Source of the DNA: an uncultured Lachnospiraceae bacterium
GTDB lineage: Bacteria; Bacillota; Clostridia; Lachnospirales; Lachnospiraceae
Assembly: GCA_900549995.1 (NCBI GenBank)
Contig: URQQ01000016.1
Span: 8,946-72,945, forward strand
Direction of reading: 5' to 3'
DNA: 64,000 nucleotides
In this document: piece after piece, positions 25,024-31,762 of the stretch
Position numbering within the stretch: the stretch's first letter is position 1
Layout of the letters: each line of letters begins with the position of its first letter
The notes under the pieces: generated by a model
Database searches by the model: none
What the model was told of the DNA's origin: nothing
Seen by the model: the letters and a program-made list of their open reading frames with translations, nothing else
Position numbers and translations under genes: made by a program

Positions 25024-25815
25024 ATGGTTCATATTGATCAGGATTTATGTATTGGCTGCAAGGCCTGTGCGGCAGACTGTCCGGGGAACGCGATTAAAAT
25101 GGAAGATAACAAGGCGCAGGTTGTAAAAAAATGTATTCAATGCGGGCATTGTGTGGCAATTTGTCCGGTGAAAGCTGTCTCGATTCCGGAATATGAGATG
25201 GAGGACGTGGAAGAGTATGAAGCAGATACGTTTCATGTCTGTCCGGAAAACTTTCTTCATGCAGTGAAGTTCAGAAGAAGCATCCGTAATTTCAGGGAAC
25301 AGAAGATTGAGGCGGATAAGGCAGAGAGGGTACTGGCAGCCGGGCGCTATACTGCAACTGCAAAGAATTTGCAGGAATGTACGTTCATCTTCGTTCAGGA
25401 GAAACTTTCGGAATTGAAAGAACTCGTATGGAAGGAAATGCCGGGAATTATTGAGTCTTTAAAGGAATCGCATCCTGACTATGCTTCGGCATTTCAGTAT
25501 TTCTACAGAAAATGGAGCCGTGATCCAAAGGATGATACGTTTTTCTTTAACACACCTGCATTTCTCGTGGTTGCTTCCCATCGTGCGTTAGACGGAGGGC
25601 TTGCTGCGGCCAACATCGAGAATATGGCGGTGGCGGAAGGCTTAGGCGTTTTGTACAGCGGATATATGATGCGGGTAATCGAAGCAAGCCCGGTTCTGAA
25701 AGAGTGGCTTGGAATGGAGGATAAGCATGCGCACTGTTGTATGCTTATGGGGTATCCGGCAGTGTCTTACAGAAGAACAGCGCCGAGAAAAGAAGCTGAC
25801 ATTATATGGAAGTAA
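25024..25815 (+). CDS. Ferredoxin-nitroreductase fusion protein
   Basis: 263 residues. N-terminal 2[4Fe-4S] ferredoxin domain with CIGCKACAADCP and CIQCGHCVAICP, then a flavin nitroreductase domain from about residue 78 (FRRSIRNFREQKIE is the FMN-binding RRSxRxF motif). Electrons from ferredoxin-type donors would pass through the clusters to FMN and reduce nitro or quinone-like compounds; physiological substrates of these Clostridial fusions are unknown. Start ATG has GGAGAGAG upstream. It sits alone behind a dyad-containing promoter, separate from hcp, though both could serve nitrogen-stress defence. Confidence 0.85.
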   Translation: MVHIDQDLCIGCKACAADCPGNAIKMEDNKAQVVKKCIQCGHCVAICPVKAVSIPEYEMEDVEEYEADTFHVCPENFLHAVKFRRSIRNFREQKIEADKAERVLAAGRYTATAKNLQECTFIFVQEKLSELKELVWKEMPGIIESLKESHPDYASAFQYFYRKWSRDPKDDTFFFNTPAFLVVASHRALDGGLAAANIENMAVAEGLGVLYSGYMMRVIEASPVLKEWLGMEDKHAHCCMLMGYPAVSYRRTAPRKEADIIWK

Positions 25816-25830
25816 AAGGAGAGACAAACT

Positions 25831-26937
25831 ATGAGTTTTAAGAAAAAACGGCGGGCAGGCTGTTGGTTATTATCCGTCTTCCTGATATTGGCCGCCTTTT
25901 TTCAGCCAGCCTTTTTACAGATTGATTCAGCAGCAGAAAATCAAAGCGGCCTGAAAGTACACTATCTGGACGTCGGGCAGGGGGACTGCACTCTGATTGA
26001 GAGTGGAGAGCATGCCATGCTGATTGATGCAGGCAATAATAATAAGGGGACTTATGTACAGAATTATCTTCAGAAACAGGGGATAGAAAAACTTGATTAT
26101 GTGATCGGAACACACCCGGATGCGGATCATATCGGGGGAGTTGACGTAGTCCTGACGAAGTTTGAATGTGAGACCGTGATTATGCCTGACCGTGAAAATA
26201 AGACAAAGACTTATGATGATGTCATCCAGGCGATGAAGTATAAAGGGATCAAAAAAACTGCGCCCGAAGTTGGAAAAGAGTATGCGCTTGGTGACGCAAG
26301 ATTTACCATTGTTGCTCCGGCAAAGGAAAACTATGGTGACAACAACAATGACTATTCCGTAGGGATTCTTCTAAAATACGGGGAGAAAAGATTTTTATTT
26401 ACCGGGGATGCGGAAGAAGCATCGGAAGAAGATATGCAAGAGAGCGGGATTGATCTGCACGCAGATGTGTATAAAGCCGCCCACCATGGAAGCCGGAGTG
26501 CGTCCACTGAGAAGTTTATGAATGCAGTGAATCCACAGTATGCGGTGATCAGCTGCGGGGAGGGGAATTCTTACGGACACCCGCATTCAGAAGTACTGAA
26601 CAGGTTCCGCCAGATGGGAATCAAAGTATTCCGGACGGACGAACAGGGGACGATCATAGCCGAGAGTGACGGCACTTCCATTACCTGGAACTGCCAGCCA
26701 TCTGAAAGCTGGCAGTCAGGGGAGCAGTCGAAATCGGACGAGGAAAAGAGCAGTACAACGAGTAAACAGTCAGATGGCAGGCAGACATATGTATTGAATA
26801 CAAATACGAAAAAAATTCACAAACCATCCTGCAAAAGTGTTGGTAAAATTTCGGATAAAAATAAGAAAAAAGCCAAAACAAAGCGAAGTGAACTGATCAG
26901 CGAAGGATATACTCCGTGTAAACAGTGCAATCCATAG
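25831..26937 (+). CDS. Secreted ComEC-C-type metallo-beta-lactamase hydrolase with C-terminal Cys/His domain
   Basis: 368 residues. An N-terminal signal or anchor (about 10-30) is followed by a metallo-beta-lactamase domain of the ComEC-C type: YLDVGQGDCTLIE, LIDAGNN, the metal motif THPDADHIGG, LFTGDAEE and KAAHHGSRSAS. A Ser/Lys-rich linker (about 290-315) leads to a small domain YVLNTNTKKIHKPSCKS ... GYTPCKQCNP, an Ada-like Cys/His zinc-binding module seen at the end of Firmicute secreted nucleases. No ComEC membrane channel is present. An outside nuclease or phosphodiesterase role is inferred. Start 15 nt after the nitroreductase stop; probably co-transcribed. Confidence 0.85.
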   Translation: MSFKKKRRAGCWLLSVFLILAAFFQPAFLQIDSAAENQSGLKVHYLDVGQGDCTLIESGEHAMLIDAGNNNKGTYVQNYLQKQGIEKLDYVIGTHPDADHIGGVDVVLTKFECETVIMPDRENKTKTYDDVIQAMKYKGIKKTAPEVGKEYALGDARFTIVAPAKENYGDNNNDYSVGILLKYGEKRFLFTGDAEEASEEDMQESGIDLHADVYKAAHHGSRSASTEKFMNAVNPQYAVISCGEGNSYGHPHSEVLNRFRQMGIKVFRTDEQGTIIAESDGTSITWNCQPSESWQSGEQSKSDEEKSSTTSKQSDGRQTYVLNTNTKKIHKPSCKSVGKISDKNKKKAKTKRSELISEGYTPCKQCNP

Positions 26938-26941
26938 AAAT

Positions 26942-27775
26942 TCACCATACATTTATGGAGATTTTGGTGATATAATCTTTCGCGTCGGCAACCGCAAGTT
27001 CGTCCAGAACAGCCTCTTTATAGGAGAATTCTCCCATATGGAGGCTGTTTTCTTTTATAAATGCCAAGAGGTGCTCGTAAGCATCTTTTGCGTCATAGTA
27101 ATTGCCCCGAAGATAGGTGACGGCATACTGGCCTTCCGGCTTCACATGACAGGGATGGGATTGTGGATATTCTGCTGTCTTGGTGAAAAAATGAGCATAG
27201 ACATCCCACTTTCGGCTGCACAGTGAAGCCGTAGAAAGCATGGCGCCATAGGGATGTCCGGCATTCAGCCCGTTGTGGTTGCAATATCCAATGTGCTCAC
27301 AGAGTGTGGAAAAGACGATGTCGTGGCTGGCAGAATCTATCCGGGGGCTGATAACCAGATACTCTGAAGGTACGGATTCCAGGCTGACATCCGAATAGGT
27401 TTCTTCAAAATGCAGAGTCTCGCTTAAGTCGACAAGTTCTGTTTTCGTACGGATGACCTGTTCAATTCTTTTCAGGCGTGCGAGTTCGGCCCGGACTTTT
27501 TCCTGCTGTTCATGAAGAAGGGAACGAAGGCTTTCCGGGTTCCGGTGGTCAATATAATGTTTGATTTCTTTCAGGGGCATTCCGATTTCACGCAGACATG
27601 TGATGGTAAAAAACACATCGCACTGGCTTTCGCTGTAGAACCGGTAGCCATTTTCGTCTGTACAGGCGGGGGAAAAAAGGCCGATTTCGTCGTAATAAAA
27701 CAAAGTCCTTTTATTCGTATTGCATAAATTGGCAAAATCGCCTGTTTTTATACATGGATCATGTAATTTTTGCAT
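26942..27775 (-). CDS. MerR-family regulator with GyrI-like effector domain
   Basis: 277 residues. N-terminal winged HTH (about 10-77) with NKRTLFYYDEIGLFSP and GYRFYSESQCDVF, typical of MerR proteins, then a coiled coil (about 80-112, HEQQEKVRAELARLKRIEQ) and a C-terminal effector-binding domain like BmrR/GyrI. AAGGAG lies 13 nt upstream of the ATG, a long spacing. The gene diverges from the aminotransferase operon; the shared region holds an over-long-spacer promoter typical of MerR targets pointing toward that operon. It likely senses a small organic molecule. Ends 4 nt from the convergent MBL gene stop. Confidence 0.85.
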   Translation of the reverse strand: MQKLHDPCIKTGDFANLCNTNKRTLFYYDEIGLFSPACTDENGYRFYSESQCDVFFTITCLREIGMPLKEIKHYIDHRNPESLRSLLHEQQEKVRAELARLKRIEQVIRTKTELVDLSETLHFEETYSDVSLESVPSEYLVISPRIDSASHDIVFSTLCEHIGYCNHNGLNAGHPYGAMLSTASLCSRKWDVYAHFFTKTAEYPQSHPCHVKPEGQYAVTYLRGNYYDAKDAYEHLLAFIKENSLHMGEFSYKEAVLDELAVADAKDYITKISINVW

Positions 27776-27792
27776 AATTATACATTTTCTCC

Positions 27793-27823
27793 TTGACTAT
27801 AACGTTACGGTATACTTTATTAT
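27793..27823 (+). promoter_or_regulatory. MerR-type promoter and operator for the aminotransferase operon
   Basis: TTGACT (27793-27798), 19-nt spacer, TATTAT (27818-27823). Inside the spacer is the dyad TATAACGT-T-ACGGTATA (27798-27814; 7 of 8 arm bases pair). A 19-bp spacer with a centred dyad is the hallmark of promoters twisted into activity by MerR proteins. Confidence 0.75.
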
Positions 27824-27912
27824 AATGACGTTGTAATGCGAAAGCAATAGCGGATTTTCGAAGGTTCATTTTATATATCCGATAAAATATGTTGAAAAGA
27901 GAGGGAAAAACA

Positions 27913-29091
27913 ATGCCGGCATTAAGTGACAGAGTAGATAAGTTTACAGATTCTGTTATCCGCAGGATGACAAGAATCAGCGATGAATATGGAGCGATTA
28001 ATCTCTCACAGGGATTCCCGGATTTTGATCCGCCAAGGGAGCTTATGGATGCACTTGCGAAAGCGGCGTATGAGGGGCCGCACCAGTATTCGGTGACGTT
28101 CGGGGCAGAGAATTTCAGGGAAGCCCTGGCTGTAAAGCAGGGGAGGGCTATTGGAAGAAAGATTGATCCGGAGAGTGAGATTGTTGTCACCTGCGGGGGG
28201 ACGGAAGCAATGATGTGTGCCATGATGACCATCTGTAATCCCGGGGATAAGGTCATGGTATTTTCTCCGTTTTATGAAAACTATGGAGCTGATGCGATTC
28301 TGTCGGGGGCGGAACCGGTCTATATTCCGCTTGTACCGCCACAGTATAACTTTGATCTGGAACTGGTTGAGAAAGGTTTCAGGGAAGGGGCGAAAGCAAT
28401 CATCGTCTGCAATCCGTCAAATCCATGCGGCAAGGTATTCTCCAGGGAAGAGTTGATGCAGATTGGTGATCTGGCTGTGAAGTATGATGCATTTGTTGTG
28501 ACAGACGAAGTGTACGAGCATATGGTGTATGCACCGAATCATCATACCTGCATGGCGTCGCTTCCGGGAATGTATGAGCACACAATTACCTGTAATTCAC
28601 TTTCGAAGACATATTCGATTACCGGATGGAGGCTTGGGTATCTGATTGGACCGGCACAGGTCATTGAGGCCGCAAAGAAAGTACATGATTTTCTGACCGT
28701 AGGTGCCGCGGCGCCGCTTCAGGAGGCTGCTGTCGCTGGGCTGAACTTTCCGCAGTCTTACTACGACCGGCTGCTTGAGATCTATACGAAGAAGAGAGAC
28801 TACTTTCTGGAGGGGCTTGACCGCATCGGCCTGAAACATAATGTACCGGAGGGGACGTATTTTGTATTGATTGATATACAGGAATTTCTGGATCTTCCGC
28901 AGTTTTCTGGATATACAGATCTTCAATTCTGTGAGTGGATGATTCAAAATATCAAAGTTGCAGCAGTGCCAGGATCAAGCTTTTTTAAAGAAGAGGTCAA
29001 TCATCTGATCCGGCTTCACTTTGCAAGAGAAGAAAAAACAATGGATGAGGCACTTTCGCGCCTTGCAGGATTACAGGAGCTTTTATCATGA
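27913..29091 (+). CDS. PLP-dependent class I aminotransferase
   Basis: 392 residues. NLSQGFPDFDPP, GAENFREALA, NPSNPCGKV and NSLSKTYSITGWRLGY (PLP lysine in SLSK) define a class I/II aminotransferase of the aspartate/aromatic/kynurenine group. The ATG at 27913 follows AGAGAGGG; an in-frame earlier start has no site. It overlaps the iron-ADH gene by 4 nt and is under a MerR-type promoter. The three-gene operon suggests transamination of an imported amino acid or amine-like compound, followed by reduction of the keto product. The substrate is unknown. Confidence 0.9.
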   Translation: MPALSDRVDKFTDSVIRRMTRISDEYGAINLSQGFPDFDPPRELMDALAKAAYEGPHQYSVTFGAENFREALAVKQGRAIGRKIDPESEIVVTCGGTEAMMCAMMTICNPGDKVMVFSPFYENYGADAILSGAEPVYIPLVPPQYNFDLELVEKGFREGAKAIIVCNPSNPCGKVFSREELMQIGDLAVKYDAFVVTDEVYEHMVYAPNHHTCMASLPGMYEHTITCNSLSKTYSITGWRLGYLIGPAQVIEAAKKVHDFLTVGAAAPLQEAAVAGLNFPQSYYDRLLEIYTKKRDYFLEGLDRIGLKHNVPEGTYFVLIDIQEFLDLPQFSGYTDLQFCEWMIQNIKVAAVPGSSFFKEEVNHLIRLHFAREEKTMDEALSRLAGLQELLS

Positions 29092-30161
29092 AAAATTATT
29101 CCGTTTTTTTCACGAACTATACAATCGGTACAGACGTCTATCAGGAAGTGGCTGATATCTGTCTCCATGATGGAAACAAAGTCCTTTTGATCGGCGGGGA
29201 AACAGCGTTAAATGCGGCGGAAAGCAGGTTGAAGTCCGCGATGAAAAACAGCGGTCTCGAAATTGTTGACACTGTGGTATATGGAACAGACTGTACTTAT
29301 GAAAACATACGGAAATGGTCAGCGTATGCCCTGGAATGCAAGGCTGATATGATCTTCGGCATGGGCGGAGGGAAGGCGCTTGATACAGCGAAAGGTGCAG
29401 CTGAGATGGCCGGACTTCCGGTGTATACATTTCCTACAATTGCGGCAACCTGCGCGGCATCTACAGCGTTGTCGGTTGTCTATAAAGAAGATGGCAATTT
29501 TGACAGCTTTTATTTTTTCGATAAACCGGCGCGCCACTGTTTCATTGACCTGCAGGTAATTGCCAACGCGCCCTGCGAATATCTGAGGGCCGGGATGGGA
29601 GATACCATTGGAAAACATTTTGAATGTCATTTTGCAGCCCGAGGGGATGAGCTGGATCACAGTTCACTGCTTGGACGGGAAATCAGTAATCTGTGTTATG
29701 CCCCGCTTGTGGAACATGGTGTAAAAGCACTCAATGACTGCAGAGAACATGAAGCCACCTATGAACTTCAACAGGCAGTTCTGGCGAACATTATCAGTAC
29801 CGGGCTGGTTTCGCTGCTGGTGGTTGATGACTATAACTGTGCAGTCGCGCACTCCGTTTATTATGGGCTTGTGCTTCTGCCCGGATTTGAAAATCGGTAT
29901 CTTCACGGGGATGTGGTGGCATATGGAGTGCTTGTGCAGCTTGCCATTGATGGACAGAAGGGTGCGGCGAAAGAATTAAAAGCATTTCTAAAGGAACTTG
30001 GAATCCCATCCACCTTAAGGGAGATGAGAGTAGATACAAAGAGGGAGGCGCTTGATGAAGTGCTCCGTGAGACTGCCAATGGCCCGGATATGGAGCATAT
30101 TCCATATGAGATTACGGAAGATATGATCTATGATGCGATACTGGAAGTAGAATGTTTGTAA
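29088..30161 (+). CDS. Iron-containing alcohol dehydrogenase family protein
   Basis: 357 residues. GMGGGKALDTAKG (about 93-105) is the NAD(P)-binding loop; YTFPTIAATCAASTALSVVY and GDTIGKHFE carry the first metal aspartate region, and NCAVAHSVYYGL and NRYLHGDVVAYG supply candidate histidine ligands. It resembles glycerol-dehydrogenase-like members more than Adh2. Start ATG overlaps the aminotransferase stop by four bases (ATGA), so the two proteins are made in step. Reduction of a 2-oxo acid or aldehyde produced by the aminotransferase is the natural guess. Confidence 0.85.
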   Translation: MKNYSVFFTNYTIGTDVYQEVADICLHDGNKVLLIGGETALNAAESRLKSAMKNSGLEIVDTVVYGTDCTYENIRKWSAYALECKADMIFGMGGGKALDTAKGAAEMAGLPVYTFPTIAATCAASTALSVVYKEDGNFDSFYFFDKPARHCFIDLQVIANAPCEYLRAGMGDTIGKHFECHFAARGDELDHSSLLGREISNLCYAPLVEHGVKALNDCREHEATYELQQAVLANIISTGLVSLLVVDDYNCAVAHSVYYGLVLLPGFENRYLHGDVVAYGVLVQLAIDGQKGAAKELKAFLKELGIPSTLREMRVDTKREALDEVLRETANGPDMEHIPYEITEDMIYDAILEVECL

Positions 30162-30171
30162 AGGAGAAAAA

Positions 30172-31518
30172 ATGGAACAGTCAAGTGTAAACTTTAAAAA
30201 TATGCTTAAATTTCTGATTTGTTCTGGATTCGGGATACTCATGTTTCTTGTACCGATTCCGCAGGGGGAATCGTTCACGACACTGCTGGATTTTCTGAAG
30301 ACATGGCTTAAGAACCTGCTGGGCAAAGGCCTGATCTATATTGTTGTGGCGCTGCTTGTGATTTCGGCGGTTGTAAGTCTGATTGATTTTCTGGGAAAGC
30401 CGGATCTGATCCGGAAAAATCATTATCTGAAAAAGGCATTTTCAACAACACCGCTGTATCTGGTTTCTAAAATTGTGGGGGCAGCAGTTGGATGTATGGT
30501 GGTATTTGGCGTTGGGCCGGAGGCAGTCATATCCGCGGATACGGGGGCAACAATCATCGACTTATGCGGTACGTTGTTCTGTATTGTGCTGTCATTTAGC
30601 TTTATTCTTCCCTTTCTGACCGACTGCGGAATTATGGAGTTTATGGGTGTTTTGCTGAAGCCGGTGGTGCGTCCGCTGTTCCATGTTCCGGGGAGAGCAT
30701 CTGTGGATCTGATGGCGTCCTGGTTCGGTGCGTCGAATGCCGCTGTGATTCTCACAAGGGAACAGTATATGAAAGGCTTCTATACGAAAAGGGAAGCGGG
30801 ATATATTATGACAAACTTTTCTATTGTTTCGATTCCATTTTGCCTGATGATAGCCAACACAGTTGGGATTGATTCTCTGTTCCCCGCTTTTTATCTGTGT
30901 ATCTGCCTGGTGGGAGTAATCCTTGCGGTGGTGATAGCGAGAATTCCTCCGATTCGCAGTATTCCGGATACTTATAGAGAAAATACCGGGAAGCAGATCA
31001 ACGAAGAGGTTCCAAAAGAACGGGGAATCTTTGGACATGCGCTCGAGATGAGCTGCAGGAGGGCAGAGAAATTCGATTTAAAGGCAGTCTTATCGAGCGG
31101 ATTGGAAGTTGTGATGGGAATGCTGTTTGATCTGATTCCAATCGTTGTGTCATGGGGAACGATTGCCCTGATGATTGCTACGTTTACGCCAGTATTTCAA
31201 TGGATTTCCTATCCGATGGGAATGTATCTGAAGGTGTTAGGTGTTGCAGATGCATTCACGGTGGCACCGGCAACCCTGGTAGGGTTTGCAGATATGTTTA
31301 TCCCGGCGCTTCTCATTACAGGAGTTGCATCTGTAAAAACAAAATTCATCATCGGGGTATTATCTCTGATCCAGATCATTTACCTGACGGAAGTCGGTAC
31401 AATTATTATTAAAAGTGAGATTCCCTTGAATCTCTGGAAACTGTTCCTGATCTTCCTGGAACGGACGGTGATTGCGATACCAATTATCGTTTTATTCGCG
31501 GATTTAGTGATCCGTTAG
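30172..31518 (+). CDS. YjiH-family membrane transporter
   Basis: 448 residues, about eleven hydrophobic segments. The central part (LSFSFILPFLTDCGIMEFMGVLLKPVVRPLF and DLMASWFGASNAAVILTREQY) is the nucleoside-recognition/gate domain of the YjiH group. Such proteins are predicted transporters of unassigned substrate. AAAGGAG precedes the ATG and the gene starts 10 nt after the dehydrogenase stop, so it is probably the importer or exporter for the compound handled by the preceding two enzymes. Confidence 0.85.
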   Translation: MEQSSVNFKNMLKFLICSGFGILMFLVPIPQGESFTTLLDFLKTWLKNLLGKGLIYIVVALLVISAVVSLIDFLGKPDLIRKNHYLKKAFSTTPLYLVSKIVGAAVGCMVVFGVGPEAVISADTGATIIDLCGTLFCIVLSFSFILPFLTDCGIMEFMGVLLKPVVRPLFHVPGRASVDLMASWFGASNAAVILTREQYMKGFYTKREAGYIMTNFSIVSIPFCLMIANTVGIDSLFPAFYLCICLVGVILAVVIARIPPIRSIPDTYRENTGKQINEEVPKERGIFGHALEMSCRRAEKFDLKAVLSSGLEVVMGMLFDLIPIVVSWGTIALMIATFTPVFQWISYPMGMYLKVLGVADAFTVAPATLVGFADMFIPALLITGVASVKTKFIIGVLSLIQIIYLTEVGTIIIKSEIPLNLWKLFLIFLERTVIAIPIIVLFADLVIR

Positions 31519-31525
31519 TAATAGC

Positions 31526-31660
31526 TATGAGCATTTGAGACGCAGAATGAAGCACTTTGGGCTGGAACTGGAGGAAAGCAAGACGAGATTGATAGAATTT
31601 GACTGATTTGCGGAAAGCAGCCGGAAAGATATGGAGAGGGCACAGGCTGCTCCACAAAAA
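31526..31660 (+). pseudogene. Remnant of a group II intron reverse transcriptase/maturase
   Basis: Just after the YjiH gene one frame reads YEHLRRRMKHFGLELEESKT then RLIEF, followed by an in-frame stop (31604-31606) and FAESSRKDMER. This matches the conserved end of the group II intron RT (motif ...FGLELxxxKTRIIEFGRxA...). Everything upstream and downstream of this piece is missing, so it is a degraded scar about 130 nt long. No intron RNA domain V was recognised. Confidence 0.7.
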
Positions 31661-31672
31661 TTTTCGGAACTA

Positions 31673-31712
31673 AAAAAGCCTGACCGATATAAAAACCGGC
31701 AGGCTTTAATTT
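31673..31712. terminator. Bidirectional terminator between YjiH and the surface-protein gene
   Basis: AAAGCCTG and CAGGCTTT arms (about 31675-31707) with an imperfect inner CCG/CGG pairing, preceded by an A-run and followed by TAATTT. Positioned between converging transcription units. Confidence 0.65.
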
Positions 31713-31762
31713 ACTATAACTTGATAAAATTCGCCATCTTATAATTGTGAGGGTATAACCTT

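Noticed and set aside
27759..27794. An 8-codon reading frame (MYNYAKIT) overlapping the MerR start, preceded by AAGGAG
   Set aside because: Only 3 nt separate AAGGAG and this ATG, too close for normal initiation, and the site serves the MerR start better despite its long spacing.
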